Counted from the stretch's first letter, positions 35,329-44,576 are shown. The stretch: 64,000 bases of DNA from an uncultured Lachnospiraceae bacterium (GCA_951800685.1 CATOJY010000011.1:1-64000); one strand, 5' to 3'. The notes: a model not told the origin generated them from the sequence alone. A program made the numbers and translations.

Positions 35329-35358
35329 TTTCTGTTGCGTTTCTATTGTGGTATAATG
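35329..35358 (+). promoter_or_regulatory. candidate promoter of hemZ
   Basis: Extended -10 TGG-TATAAT (35350-35358) with only a weak -35 (TTTCTG at 35329-35334, 18-bp spacer). Confidence 0.45.
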
Positions 35359-35494
35359 AGCGCATTGAGATGAAGATTATAAGAAAAGCAGAGATTATAT
35401 CACATGGCTGGGGCGCAGCAATCAATTCTGATTACTGGCTGTAGAGGATCGGCTGGCGATGAGGTGACAGGAACTGCTGCTGACAGAGAAAGGA

Positions 35495-37042
35495 ATGGGC
35501 AGAACGTTGCAGATACTTAAGAGTAATAAAGCACAGTTTGAATATGATATTCATGCATTGGTCAAAGCATTCTATCCGGCATGGGAGCTGAAAATCCTGA
35601 CGCCGGAGTCTGCTGTGAGAGATAGAAAGGTACGGGAGACGGCGCCTGTGATGGAGCTGGTGTTTGGTGAGAAGGAAGTAAAGTTTACGATTCACAAAAG
35701 TTTACATAACATTGAAGAAGAGTGTAATAATGCGGGAAAAGATTTGGATGGAGCGAAAGCGCAGTCCTCGGCTGAGAATGACAGCGTCTATCTATGGCAT
35801 GACACGGATCTGACCGATCCTTCTGCGTATAAGGACAGGTTCAAGCAGTTTCTCTACACTTCGCTGCAGAAGGAGACAGGGAGGACGCTTCCCTGGGGAA
35901 ATCTGACGGGAATACGTCCGACAAAGATTGCCTTGACGATGTTAGAGCATGGGGAGAGTGAGCAGGCTGTGGCGGCATTTCTCAGGGAGAAACATTTTGT
36001 CAGTGAGGAGAAAACTGCACTTGGGATCGAGATCGCAAAACGGGAGCGGGAAATTCTCAGCAGCCTTCATTATGAAAATGGTTACAGCCTCTATATCGGC
36101 ATACCGTTTTGCCCTACGACGTGCCTGTACTGTTCTTTTACCTCTTATCCGATCAGCATGTGGAAGGAGCGGGTGGCGGATTATCTGAAGGCGTTAGAAC
36201 GAGAGGTCAGTGCGGTGGCGCAGATGTACCAGGATAAGGTACTGGACACCGTCTATATTGGGGGCGGTACGCCCAGTTCCTTGTCGGCTGATGAACTGGA
36301 CAGATTGATCACAATGCTGAAAAATGCTTTTGCATTCCAAACGGTGCAGGAGTTTACAGTGGAAGCAGGACGGGCAGATAGTATAACGGAGGATAAGCTT
36401 AAGGTACTCTACCGTCATGGCGTAACAAGGATTTCTGTCAATCCCCAGACGATGAAGCAGGAGACGCTTAAGCTGATCGGCAGGCAGCACACTGTAGAGC
36501 AGGTGGCAGATGCCTTCCGTGTGGCACGCAAAGCAGGGTTTAACAATATCAATATGGATATTATCCTGGGTCTTCCTGGGGAGACGAGAGAAGATGTGAG
36601 AGATACCATAGAGGCAATCCGGGAGTTGGGTCCAGATTCGTTAACGGTTCATTCTCTGGCGGTGAAAAGAGCCTCTGGATTGCAGAAATGGATCGCAGAG
36701 AATGGAGTTACCGCTTACAACAATACAGAGGAGACGATGGAGATTGCGGCAGCGGGCGCAAGAGATATGAATATGGTGCCGTACTATCTGTACCGTCAGA
36801 AAAATATGTCCGGTAATTTTGAAAATGTGGGTTACTCTGTGGAAGGAAAGTATGGGATCTATAATATTCTGATCATGGAGGAGAAACAGACCATAGTTGC
36901 ATGCGGAGCCGGTTCGATTACGAAAAGGGTGTACCCGGACGGACGGATCGAGCGGTGCGAGAATGTCAAGGATGTTTCCCAATATATTGAGAGAATTGAG
37001 GAGATGATAGAGCGCAAGGAACAGCTTTTGGGACGTCTGTGA
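35495..37042 (+). CDS. hemZ: HemZ-type radical SAM coproporphyrinogen dehydrogenase
   Basis: A 515-residue radical SAM protein of the oxygen-independent coproporphyrinogen oxidase family. The cluster motif IPFCPTTCLYCSF gives Cys206, Cys210 and Cys213; GGGTPSS and the downstream VNPQTMKQETL are family hallmarks. HemZ has an N-terminal extension of about 190 residues before the radical SAM core, as seen here. In the family it may act in haem synthesis or as a haem chaperone/transferase-like protein; no other haem gene is in the window. The ATG at 35495 directly abuts AAAGGA, so a TTG at 35507 with better spacing remains possible. Confidence 0.9.
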   Translation: MGRTLQILKSNKAQFEYDIHALVKAFYPAWELKILTPESAVRDRKVRETAPVMELVFGEKEVKFTIHKSLHNIEEECNNAGKDLDGAKAQSSAENDSVYLWHDTDLTDPSAYKDRFKQFLYTSLQKETGRTLPWGNLTGIRPTKIALTMLEHGESEQAVAAFLREKHFVSEEKTALGIEIAKREREILSSLHYENGYSLYIGIPFCPTTCLYCSFTSYPISMWKERVADYLKALEREVSAVAQMYQDKVLDTVYIGGGTPSSLSADELDRLITMLKNAFAFQTVQEFTVEAGRADSITEDKLKVLYRHGVTRISVNPQTMKQETLKLIGRQHTVEQVADAFRVARKAGFNNINMDIILGLPGETREDVRDTIEAIRELGPDSLTVHSLAVKRASGLQKWIAENGVTAYNNTEETMEIAAAGARDMNMVPYYLYRQKNMSGNFENVGYSVEGKYGIYNILIMEEKQTIVACGAGSITKRVYPDGRIERCENVKDVSQYIERIEEMIERKEQLLGRL

Positions 37043-37115
37043 AAGGGCATCGGGTCAAAAAAAGGATATCCAGGTGAATATTGTTATAGAGTAATATGAT
37101 TTTGTTAAAGAAATT

Positions 37116-37144
37116 TTGCGATAGAAATGATATTGTTATACAAT
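37116..37144 (+). promoter_or_regulatory. candidate promoter of the sugar O-acetyltransferase gene
   Basis: TTGCGA (37116-37121), 17-bp spacer, TACAAT (37139-37144). Confidence 0.5.
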
Positions 37145-37269
37145 GCTGTGGTTACAAAATAGTGAAATATTGTTGATCTGGCGGCGGGTACCATGCTATG
37201 TGACACTGGATCACCACAAGGCCATGGCAGTGGAACGTATCATATCATATTACAAGGAGGATGGAGTGT

Positions 37270-37887
37270 ATGACAGAGCAGGAGAGACAGGTTAGAATAG
37301 CGAATGGGTATCTGTGGGAGGATACGGAGGCGTATCTTGCACAGCAGGCAAGGGTAAAGGATTTAATGTATGAATTTAATACATCCAGACCCAGTGAGAT
37401 CGATAAGAGGAATGCGCTTGTCAGACAGATGTTTGGAAAAGTTGGAGAGAATGTATGGGTTAATCAGCCTCTTACATTGGCGGTAGGTTCTACTGTGACG
37501 ATTGGTGATGGAACCTATATTAATTCGGGACTGGTCCTGATCGATGACTATCAGATTACGATTGGAAAGGGGGTTCTTTTTGGGACGGGGGTGACACTCT
37601 GTACGACAGGGCATCCGATAGACCCAGAGAAGCGTGCGGAGGGAAGTATGTACTCGTTCCCGATCCTAATCGGGGATGGAGCATGGATCGGCGCTGGGGC
37701 GATTGTACTGCCGGGTGTGACAATAGGGGAATATGCTGTCATCGGAGCAGGCAGTGTTGTCACGAAGGACATACCGGCCTACACAGTGGCTGTGGGAAAT
37801 CCCTGCAAGCCTCTTCGAAAGATCAATGAACATGATAAAGAGTATTATTGGAAGGATAGACGCTTTGATGAACAGGTGTCTGTGTGA
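37270..37887 (+). CDS. maltose/galactoside O-acetyltransferase-type hexapeptide protein
   Basis: A 205-residue left-handed beta-helix acetyltransferase of the Maa/LacA family. The N-terminal MAC region includes RIANGYLWEDTEAYL; the hexapeptide repeats start near GENVWVNQPLT and include VTIGDGTYINSG, catalytic-type TGHPIDPEKR, and GAIVLPGVTIGEYAVIGAGS. It transfers acetyl from acetyl-CoA to a sugar hydroxyl. The ATG at 37270 has AAGGAGG 9 bases upstream; the one at 37261 touches it. It is monocistronic, between hemZ and hisS. Confidence 0.9.
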   Translation: MTEQERQVRIANGYLWEDTEAYLAQQARVKDLMYEFNTSRPSEIDKRNALVRQMFGKVGENVWVNQPLTLAVGSTVTIGDGTYINSGLVLIDDYQITIGKGVLFGTGVTLCTTGHPIDPEKRAEGSMYSFPILIGDGAWIGAGAIVLPGVTIGEYAVIGAGSVVTKDIPAYTVAVGNPCKPLRKINEHDKEYYWKDRRFDEQVSV

Positions 37888-37895
37888 TCTTATTC

Positions 37896-37924
37896 TTGAA
37901 AAATCATTGGAAACAGTGTAGAAT
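37896..37924 (+). promoter_or_regulatory. candidate promoter of hisS
   Basis: TTGAAA (37896-37901), 17-bp spacer, TAGAAT (37919-37924). No T-box structure was seen in the 125-bp leader. Confidence 0.5.
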
Positions 37925-38048
37925 CATACCAGTAAACAAACGATCTGAAAGAAATGGGATCAGAGAATAACGATAACAGAGGTATCGGCAGCTTTGGTAT
38001 TGATACTTTGGTATTTAGAAAGCAGGTACTTCGGAATGGAAGGAAACT

Positions 38049-39311
38049 ATGGCACTCAGTAAGAAACCAGTCACCGGAATGAAAGATATACTTCCCGAAG
38101 AGATGGAGATCCGTGATTATGTCATTGGTGTGATCAAGGAAACCTATGGAAATTTTGGCTTCACGTCTATTGAGACTCCTTGTGTGGAGAATCTTGCTAA
38201 CTTGAACTGTAAGGCGGGTGGCGAGAATGAGAAGCTAATCTTTAAGATATTGAAGAGGGGTGAGAAGCTGCGTTTGCAGGAAGCACAAGGGGAGGAAGAC
38301 CTGGTGGACGGTGGACTGCGGTATGACCTGACAGTTCCGCTGGTCAGATATTATTCTAATCATGTCAATGAGCTTCCAGCGCCTTTTAAAGCATTGCAGA
38401 TTGGGAATGTGTGGCGTGCAGACAGACCCCAGCGTGGACGGTATCGTCAATTCATGCAATGTGATATTGATATCTTTGGCGAGGCGGGTAATCTGGCGGA
38501 GATCGAGCTGATTCTTGCCACGACCACAACGCTGGGCAGATTGGGATTTCGTAATTTCAACATACGTATCAATGACAGGCAGATCCTGAAAGCGATGGCG
38601 GCATACAGTGGATTTGCACAGGAAGATTATGACCAGATCTTTATCATTTTGGATAAGATGGACAAGATTGGTATAGATGGCGTGGAAACGGAATTGCTGG
38701 GGGCAGGTTATGCAAAGGAGAGTGTAGCCAGCTATATGGAACTGTACAGAGGATTGGAGAAGGCTGATAATGCAGTTGCCTATATTACCGAGAAGCTGAC
38801 AGGGATACTTCCAGAGGAGACTATGAAGAGTTTTCAGGAGATTATCGACAGTGTGGAGGCAACGAAGGGAGAGTTCTTCAATCTGGTATTTGACCCTACT
38901 TTAGTGCGCGGTATGTCTTACTACACAGGGACGATCTTCGAGATTGATATGCCAGAGTTTGGCGGAAGCTGCGGCGGCGGTGGAAGATATGATAAAATGG
39001 TGGGTAAATTTACTGGCCATGATCTGCCTGCATGTGGATTTTCCATCGGATTTGAGAGGATTATTCTCCTGCTTTTGGAGAATGGATTTAAAGTGCCTAA
39101 GGCTGGGAAAAAGATTGCGTATCTTATGGAAAAAGGGCTGTCTTCAGATAAGCTTTGTGAGGTAATGAAAGAAGCGCAGAGAGTGCGTGAGGATGGTAAC
39201 CAGATTTTGGTGGCACGGATGAATAAGAATAAGAAGTTTCAGAAGGAGCAGTTGACCGCGCAGGGATATGAAGAATTTAAGGAATTTTACCAGGAGGAGC
39301 TGAAGCGCTGA
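38049..39311 (+). CDS. hisS: histidyl-tRNA synthetase
   Basis: Charges tRNA-His. A 420-residue class II synthetase: motif 1 around SIETPCVENLANL, LRYDLTVPLVRYYSNH, motif 2 QIGNVWRADRPQRGRYRQF, the histidine-specific VRGMSYYTGTIFEI (HisA motif) and motif 3 ACGFSIGFERI, with an anticodon-binding domain at the C terminus. Length and motifs match bacterial HisS. It is followed after 58 bp by a small gene that may be co-transcribed. Confidence 0.95.
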   Translation: MALSKKPVTGMKDILPEEMEIRDYVIGVIKETYGNFGFTSIETPCVENLANLNCKAGGENEKLIFKILKRGEKLRLQEAQGEEDLVDGGLRYDLTVPLVRYYSNHVNELPAPFKALQIGNVWRADRPQRGRYRQFMQCDIDIFGEAGNLAEIELILATTTTLGRLGFRNFNIRINDRQILKAMAAYSGFAQEDYDQIFIILDKMDKIGIDGVETELLGAGYAKESVASYMELYRGLEKADNAVAYITEKLTGILPEETMKSFQEIIDSVEATKGEFFNLVFDPTLVRGMSYYTGTIFEIDMPEFGGSCGGGGRYDKMVGKFTGHDLPACGFSIGFERIILLLLENGFKVPKAGKKIAYLMEKGLSSDKLCEVMKEAQRVREDGNQILVARMNKNKKFQKEQLTAQGYEEFKEFYQEELKR

Positions 39312-39369
39312 GAGGCGGATGCTGACACAAAAAAGAGTGTAAATAAGAGAAGTGAGAGGAGAGAGCAAG

Positions 39370-39612
39370 ATGAACATACAGAATCCGGCGGCGCTTTTTC
39401 AGTTGATGAATCTGTGGAACCGCTTTCAGAAGAATCATCCCAAGTTCCCGAAATTTCTTTCGGCGGTAGTGCAGAACGGAATCAGGGAAGGCAGTATTAT
39501 TGAGATTAAGGTGACTACGGCTGAGGGAGAGAATTTTGACTCTAACCTAAAGATTACAGCAGACGATATGGATATGATTGAACAGCTTAAGAATATGTCA
39601 CTAAACAGATAA
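39370..39612 (+). CDS. small conserved-looking protein, function unknown
   Basis: An 80-residue protein with a helical first half (PAALFQLMNLWNRFQKNHPK) and a beta-type second half (SIIEIKVTTAEGE), ending in a helix. No signal peptide. The purine-rich GAGAGGAGAGAG upstream serves as ribosome site; I choose the ATG at 39370. It lies between hisS and a terminator-like hairpin, so it may belong to the hisS unit. I do not recognise the family. Confidence 0.6.
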   Translation: MNIQNPAALFQLMNLWNRFQKNHPKFPKFLSAVVQNGIREGSIIEIKVTTAEGENFDSNLKITADDMDMIEQLKNMSLNR

Positions 39613-39621
39613 AAATCGGAG

Positions 39622-39673
39622 AGTTACCTGTAGGGAGAACGAAGAGGTTTTGGATTCCTGAGGGTAACTTTTT
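39622..39673 (+). terminator. terminator-like hairpin after the small gene
   Basis: AGTTACCT (39622-39629) pairs with AGGGTAACT (39661-39669) and runs into five T; the loop is long. Confidence 0.55.
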
Positions 39674-39721
39674 GAATGAACAAAAGACGGCAGGATAACT
39701 GCAGGAAGGTATGGTTATAAA

Positions 39722-40663
39722 ATGACAGGATTTAAAGTAAGGCAGTCGCTCCTATTGTTTCTTACGGCAGTGATTTGGGGTGTGGCATTCGTAGCGCAGA
39801 GTGCCGGAATGGAGCACCTGGGTCCCTTTACCTATAATGGTAGTCGTTCTGTGCTGGGAGGTCTGGTACTGCTTCCCTGTATTGCGTTTCTGGACAGGAT
39901 ACAGGGACAGAGTCGGGGCGATGGAAGCGTGCGGGAGGCGGTTACCCTAAGAGGGGTGGACGAAACGGCGAAACAGGCCGGGAACGGCAGGCAGCTTCTG
40001 ATCGGTGGGCTGTGCTGCGGTCTTATATTGTTTGCTGCCAGCAATTTCCAACAGTTTGGCATTCAGTATACAACGGTCGGTAAAGCAGGGTTTATCACAG
40101 CGATGTACATATTGATCGTGCCGCTTCTTGGACTGTTTGTCCATAAAAAGGCAGGGCTGCAGGTTTGGATCGGCGTGCTGTTTGGAATCACTGGGTTGTA
40201 TCTGCTGTGTATGAAAGACAGCCTTCGCCTGGAAAAGGGAGATGCGCTGGTATTAGTCTGTGCGTTCATTTTTTCGCTGCATATTCTGGTGATTGATCAT
40301 TTTTCCCAGAAGGTGGATGGTGTCAAGATGTCCTGCATCCAGTTTTGGGTTTGTGGTATTTTGTCGTTAATCTGCAGTCTCTATTTTGAGGTACCAAATC
40401 TCCAGGATATTTTGGCGTCCTGGCTGCCAATCTGTTATGGTGGCATCATGTCCTGTGGTGTGGCCTATACTCTGCAGATCGTAGGACAAAAAGGAATGAA
40501 TCCTACAGTGGCATCGTTGATTTTGAGCCTGGAGTCTGTGGTTGCGGTAGTGGCAGGGTTCTTGCTGCTGGGACAGGCGATGAGCCGCAGGGAACTGTTT
40601 GGCTGTCTTATGATGGTGATGGCGATCACATTTGCACAGCTTCCTGAAAAGAAGAGATCATGA
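39722..40663 (+). CDS. EamA/DMT-family transporter
   Basis: A 313-residue protein with ten predicted helices in two EamA repeats. The first opens AVIWGVAFVAQSAGMEHLGP and the second is marked by LVCAFIFSLHILVIDHFS; helix 4 includes NFQQFGIQYTT, and the C-terminal half has LSLESVVAVVAGFLLLG, a common DMT end motif. A hydrophilic loop at about 62-92 is longer than usual. Exporters of amino acids or metabolites belong here; the substrate cannot be told. Confidence 0.9.
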   Translation: MTGFKVRQSLLLFLTAVIWGVAFVAQSAGMEHLGPFTYNGSRSVLGGLVLLPCIAFLDRIQGQSRGDGSVREAVTLRGVDETAKQAGNGRQLLIGGLCCGLILFAASNFQQFGIQYTTVGKAGFITAMYILIVPLLGLFVHKKAGLQVWIGVLFGITGLYLLCMKDSLRLEKGDALVLVCAFIFSLHILVIDHFSQKVDGVKMSCIQFWVCGILSLICSLYFEVPNLQDILASWLPICYGGIMSCGVAYTLQIVGQKGMNPTVASLILSLESVVAVVAGFLLLGQAMSRRELFGCLMMVMAITFAQLPEKKRS

Positions 40664-40670
40664 TTTGTGA

Positions 40671-40699
40671 TTGGCAGAGAGGATAGAATTTGTTATACT
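40671..40699 (+). promoter_or_regulatory. promoter of the SseB-like gene
   Basis: TTGGCA (40671-40676), 17-bp spacer, TATACT (40694-40699), with a leader of about 140 bp before the ATG. Confidence 0.65.
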
Positions 40700-40844
40700 A
40701 ATACAGTGGATAAGAAGCAGCCAGAAATTCTGTTTTATACCTGACAATCGAAGATTACTGATCCGGTGTGATGGATAGGAAATAGAAGCAGGATGTTCAG
40801 GAAGAGGAAATAAGAGAAGAGAGCAGCAGAAATGGAGATTTGAT

Positions 40845-41786
40845 ATGGCAGAGAACAGATTAGATAATACAAAACTGGAAGCAGCAGTTGCGGAATTTGT
40901 GAAAGACAGGCAGAGAGATAAATACGCAGATCTTATGGAACTTTTGGAGAGATCGGTAGTGCTTGTGCCTACGCTTGCGCCGCAGGGATTAGACCAGGAG
41001 ATGCAGAAGCAGGTGCAGCAGGGAGGACAGGTCAAACTGCCTAAGGATGCAAAGATCATGCCATGCTTGTTGCGGAAAGAGGATGGTGGACAGGTTTTTC
41101 CGATCTTTACGTCTATGCCACAGATCCCAAAGGATAAGAAAAGTCCGGCGGTGCTCGCTATTCCTTTCTTTTCTTGTGTGGCGATGGTCATGGGGAATAA
41201 GGAGAAAGTTGAGTCGATCGTCTTGAATCCTTTTACCCATAATGTGGTTCTGCCTAAGGGGATCCTGGAGGTTGCGGAGAAGCGAAGAAATGCGATGCAG
41301 CAGACGAAGACGGTCAAGATGACAGAGGGGCAGTTCCAGGAGCTGGTACACAACAGGGTTGCGCTGCATCTTCTGCCAAACTATCTGTTTGCGCATAAGG
41401 AGGAAGGACTTAGGAGTCTGCAGAAAGAAGAAGGGGAATTCATGCTGCAGTTCTACCGGGAAATGTATCCAGAGGGAAAAAAAGATGCTGTGACGGTATC
41501 GCCAGATGATTTCTCGATGATGACGCTGAATCTTACAGACAATTTACAGATGACCAGAGTGGACCTTCCGGTAGAAATGGCGAAGAAGAAGGGAATGTGC
41601 TATCGTGTGTATGCGGTGTGGCTGCAGGATAGGCAAGAAATACGGTATTATACCTTTGAAAGGACGGAAGAGGGAAATTATATCGGCCAGATCATGCCAG
41701 GAGGCAAACATGAACTGGTAGAGCCGGCGCCGGACAATGGGGCAGAGATTGAGGCGGTGATGAATCTGGCTGGTACAGTGGTGTAG
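40845..41786 (+). CDS. SseB-family protein
   Basis: A 313-residue cytosolic protein with an SseB N-terminal domain (about 10-140: LEAAVAEFVKDRQRDKYADL, PCLLRKEDGGQVFPIFTSM) and an SseB C-terminal-type domain (about 145-313). The name derives from an E. coli protein associated with serine sensitivity; no biochemical role is established. No catalytic motif is evident. A stable hairpin follows the stop codon. Confidence 0.8.
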   Translation: MAENRLDNTKLEAAVAEFVKDRQRDKYADLMELLERSVVLVPTLAPQGLDQEMQKQVQQGGQVKLPKDAKIMPCLLRKEDGGQVFPIFTSMPQIPKDKKSPAVLAIPFFSCVAMVMGNKEKVESIVLNPFTHNVVLPKGILEVAEKRRNAMQQTKTVKMTEGQFQELVHNRVALHLLPNYLFAHKEEGLRSLQKEEGEFMLQFYREMYPEGKKDAVTVSPDDFSMMTLNLTDNLQMTRVDLPVEMAKKKGMCYRVYAVWLQDRQEIRYYTFERTEEGNYIGQIMPGGKHELVEPAPDNGAEIEAVMNLAGTVV

Positions 41787-41801
41787 ATGAGCGGAAGCGT
41801 T

Positions 41802-41840
41802 ATACCCGCCTGCAAGGAAGGGGATGCAGGCGGGTATGTT
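41802..41840 (+). terminator. terminator-like 13-bp hairpin after the SseB-like gene
   Basis: ATACCCGCCTGCA (41802-41814) pairs perfectly with TGCAGGCGGGTAT (41825-41837); the tail GTTTGTAG is only weakly T-rich. Confidence 0.6.
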
Positions 41841-41915
41841 TGTAGTGGTACATTTACAGTGACTGGTGCCTGGAAGGCATATATGCACGAAGATAGGACA
41901 GAAGGAGGTTGCTAC

Positions 41916-42584
41916 ATGATAAATACCATTGTTTTTGATTTGGATGGAACTTTACTAAATACACTGGAAGATCTGACAGACAGTGTCAATCATGTAATGA
42001 AGCAGTATCATCTGCCAGTACACACAATCGAGGAGATCAGGACTTACGTGGGCAGCGGGGCGGCGAAGCTGATCGAGCGCGCTATACCGCAGGGAACGGA
42101 TAATCCTGCCTACCAGGAAATTCTTGATTGTTTTCGTCAGCATTATCAAGTTCATTGTGAAGAGAAGACAGGACCTTATGAGGGTGTACTGGAGATGTTG
42201 GCAGTGTTGAAGCAGAGAAAGTACCGGATGGCGATCGTATCCAATAAGCCAGATGGGGCAGTAAAGCAGCTTTTCCATAAATATTTTGAAGCTTATGTGC
42301 AGGCAGCTGTGGGAGAGCATCCAGGAACAAAGAAAAAACCAGCACCCGATATGGTCTATCAGGCGCTGGGGGAACTTGCAGTGGATGCTGCCCATGCAGT
42401 TTATGTGGGAGACTCTGAGGTGGATCTACAGACGGCAGCCAATGTGCCTATGCCTTGTGTCAGTGTTCTGTGGGGATTCCGGACAGAAGAAGAGCTTTAC
42501 CAGGCAGGCGCGGTCAAGGCCCATATGATCAGGATGCCTCAGGATCTTCCTGAGTATCTTCGCTGTCTGGATCAGGCAGAGTGA
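41916..42584 (+). CDS. HAD-superfamily phosphatase (phosphoglycolate phosphatase-like)
   Basis: A 222-residue HAD hydrolase. Motif I is VFDLDGTLLNT (Asp nucleophile and acid-base Asp), motif II is in AIVSNKPD, motif III Lys lies in TKKKPAPD and motif IV is VGDSEVDLQTA. The alpha-helical cap of subfamily IA sits between motifs I and II. The substrate could be phosphoglycolate or another small phosphoester. The start at 41916 has GAAGGAGG upstream; the longer frame from 41787 would include the terminator hairpin and is rejected. Its last 56 bp overlap the convergent CorC/HlyC gene. Confidence 0.9.
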   Translation: MINTIVFDLDGTLLNTLEDLTDSVNHVMKQYHLPVHTIEEIRTYVGSGAAKLIERAIPQGTDNPAYQEILDCFRQHYQVHCEEKTGPYEGVLEMLAVLKQRKYRMAIVSNKPDGAVKQLFHKYFEAYVQAAVGEHPGTKKKPAPDMVYQALGELAVDAAHAVYVGDSEVDLQTAANVPMPCVSVLWGFRTEEELYQAGAVKAHMIRMPQDLPEYLRCLDQAE

Positions 42585-43833
42585 TCAGTACTTTCAGGAT
42601 ACGGTTCTCCTCTATGCCGTCTGCCTGCAGGGTGATGCCATTGTCCAGCACGATGGTTTCCTTGTCCTGGGGCAGGCGTTCTAATTTCTCGATGATCAGT
42701 CCACCGACAGAGTCATAATCTTCGGAATCCAGTTCGATATTGAGAGCATCGTTGATATCATGGATTTTCATACTGCCTTCCACCAGGTATTGGTCGTCAG
42801 CAAGCTGTTTGATCAGTTCTTCTTCATCCGCATCATATTCATCGCGGATTTCACCTACTAGTTCTTCAATCATGTCCTCCATGGTGATCATACCTACTGT
42901 GGTGCCGTATTCGCTCAGGACGAAAGCGATACTGAGCGATTTCTCGCGGATTTCCATCAACAGGTCTGACACGCTCTTGAACTCATAAGTATAGTAAGCT
43001 TCCCGCAGTATTTTCTTGAGCTGGAATTTCTCCGTGTCTTTTACCAGAATAAAGTCTTTGATATTGACGACGCCTACGATATGGTCTGGATCGCCTTCAT
43101 AGACAGGGATCCTTGTGAACATGGATGCCTGGAAGGTGGAGAGCAGTTCCTGATAGGTCGCGTCAATGGGTACGGTTGTCATTTGGATCCGGGGAATCAT
43201 GATATCCTTAGCTACGGTATCACCGAAGTCAAACACATTGTAGATCAGTTCCCGTTCTTCTGTTTCGATAACGCCGCCCTCGTGGCTTACATCTACATAA
43301 GTTTTCAGTTCTTTCTCTGTGATGCTGAAATTATTGCCGTCAGAACTGATATGCATCAGGCGCAGAATCCAGTTAGAAATCTGGTCGATCACGAAAATAA
43401 CCGGCGTCAGCACTGTCATCAGCATGCGGATGATACCGCCGTAAAACAGCGTGATCTGTTCAGCATTCTGCATGGCCCAGGTCTTGGGTACGATTTCTCC
43501 GAACATTAATATGATAAAGGTGAGCGCACCAGTCATAATGCCGACTGCACGATTGCCCCATGTCCTGATCGCAAAGGTAGTCGCAACAGAAGAGGCGGAT
43601 AGATTGACGATATTATTACCGATCAATACCGCGCTGAGCATTTTGCCATACTGATCCAATATGCCCAGAACCCTGATCGCTCCTTTATGGTCTTCGCTGG
43701 CGAGTGTACGGAGACGTACCCGGTTGACTGTCGAAAAAGAAGTTTCGGCAGAAGAAAAAAATGCTGACAACAGCACCAGAACTAATAATGATACGATTTG
43801 TATGACACCTGTGGTATCCAATGAAATGTTCAC
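42529..43833 (-). CDS. CorC/HlyC-type membrane protein with CNNM and CBS domains
   Basis: A 434-residue protein. The CNNM membrane domain (about 1-195) has three helices and the motifs FFSSAETSFSTVNRVRLR and MFGEIVPKTWAMQNAE; two CBS domains follow (about 205-335, starting near DIMIPRIQMTTVP), then a C-terminal CorC_HlyC domain (about 345-425). Such proteins are annotated as hemolysin-like but are linked to Mg2+/Co2+ transport. Its 3' end overlaps the HAD gene on the opposite strand. The adjacent divergent gap carries palindromes. Confidence 0.9.
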   Translation of the reverse strand: MNISLDTTGVIQIVSLLVLVLLSAFFSSAETSFSTVNRVRLRTLASEDHKGAIRVLGILDQYGKMLSAVLIGNNIVNLSASSVATTFAIRTWGNRAVGIMTGALTFIILMFGEIVPKTWAMQNAEQITLFYGGIIRMLMTVLTPVIFVIDQISNWILRLMHISSDGNNFSITEKELKTYVDVSHEGGVIETEERELIYNVFDFGDTVAKDIMIPRIQMTTVPIDATYQELLSTFQASMFTRIPVYEGDPDHIVGVVNIKDFILVKDTEKFQLKKILREAYYTYEFKSVSDLLMEIREKSLSIAFVLSEYGTTVGMITMEDMIEELVGEIRDEYDADEEELIKQLADDQYLVEGSMKIHDINDALNIELDSEDYDSVGGLIIEKLERLPQDKETIVLDNGITLQADGIEENRILKVLITLPDPDSEDTQEDPEAS

Positions 43834-43936
43834 TCCTTATAATATGTAATAAAATTAGGATGATGGTCCGAAGACCGTCAACTGAGGTAAGTGTACTATG
43901 AAATTCAATCTTATGTCAAGTATCTGATGTGAACTG

Positions 43937-43974
43937 GTACAAGGCTTTGTACTATTCTTGCTTTGAATTCAAAG
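43937..43974. promoter_or_regulatory. two palindromes in the divergent gap before the TIGR04086-like gene
   Basis: GTACAA-GGCT-TTGTAC (43937-43952) and CTTTGAATTCAAAG (43961-43974, perfect 14 bp) lie side by side between the CorC/HlyC gene (-) and the TIGR04086-like gene (+). Position suggests operators, but no regulator is known. Confidence 0.35.
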
Positions 43975-44059
43975 AAAACGTGGTATGCGGTACAGACTGC
44001 GGCATATATATTAATATCGGGATTAGTTTGAGGCAATCTGTATCAAGAATGGAGGGAAT

Positions 44060-44434
44060 ATGGGGAAGAAGGAAATCTATACACAAAAGGCGCTTTTTGT
44101 AACGAAATGCATGCTGGCGGCGTACATTCTGACGGCAGGACTTTTGCTTCTGCTGGCTTTTATGCTGTACAGGTTCGGTTTGTCAGAAAAAGTAGTATCT
44201 ATATGCATTATCGGAATTTATATTGCAGTTACCTTTTTGGCAGGAATGCTGTCCGGGAAAAGGGCGGGCAGACGTAAGTACCTTTGGGGGCTGGCGATGG
44301 GGATCACATACTATGTAATCCTGGTGATGGTATCGCTGATTGTCAATAGAGGAGTGCAGGATGTAGCGGGAAATATGCTGACGGTCTTCTTTCTGTGTGC
44401 GGGCAGCGGCATGCTGGGCGGGATGATCAGTTGA
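44060..44434 (+). CDS. TIGR04086-like small membrane protein
   Basis: A 124-residue protein with four hydrophobic helices (about 14-37, 46-63, 75-95 and 102-122) and a short basic loop SGKRAGRRKYLWGLAMG after the second. This fits the TIGR04086 family, found in Clostridia next to SCIFF or sec genes, with no established function. ATGGAGGGA precedes the start. About 140 bp separate it from the SCIFF gene, with a separate promoter candidate in between. Confidence 0.75.
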   Translation: MGKKEIYTQKALFVTKCMLAAYILTAGLLLLLAFMLYRFGLSEKVVSICIIGIYIAVTFLAGMLSGKRAGRRKYLWGLAMGITYYVILVMVSLIVNRGVQDVAGNMLTVFFLCAGSGMLGGMIS

Positions 44435-44451
44435 AAAATTAAAAAAAACAC

Positions 44452-44480
44452 TTTTCCGGCGGTGAAAATTATGCTATACT
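44452..44480 (+). promoter_or_regulatory. candidate promoter of the SCIFF peptide gene
   Basis: Extended -10 TGC-TATACT (44472-44480) with a weak -35 TTTTCC (44452-44457) at 17 bp. The roughly 90-base leader contains GCGG-AAAA-CCGC and, just before the ribosome site, CGTATC-GGAAT-GATACG (44543-44559). Confidence 0.5.
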
Positions 44481-44576
44481 ACATAAAGTTATGGGAAGCA
44501 TTGTCACTGGAAGCGGAAAACCGCATATAGTTACAAGGCGTCCGTATCGGAATGATACGTAAGGAGGAAATGACAG

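Larger units (their letters stand above)
35174..35494. other. intergenic region between eno and hemZ
   Basis: Contains the eno terminator at 35215-35253 and a promoter candidate at 35329-35358. The remaining sequence shows no further gene or repeat. Confidence 0.7.

Noticed and set aside
37896-38048. T-box leader before hisS
   Set aside because: No T-box sequence, specifier stem or terminator/antiterminator pair can be made out in the leader.
41787-41915. N-terminal extension of the HAD phosphatase gene
   Set aside because: It would be translated from the terminator hairpin of the preceding gene and has no similarity to HAD proteins; the ATG at 41916 has a perfect ribosome site.
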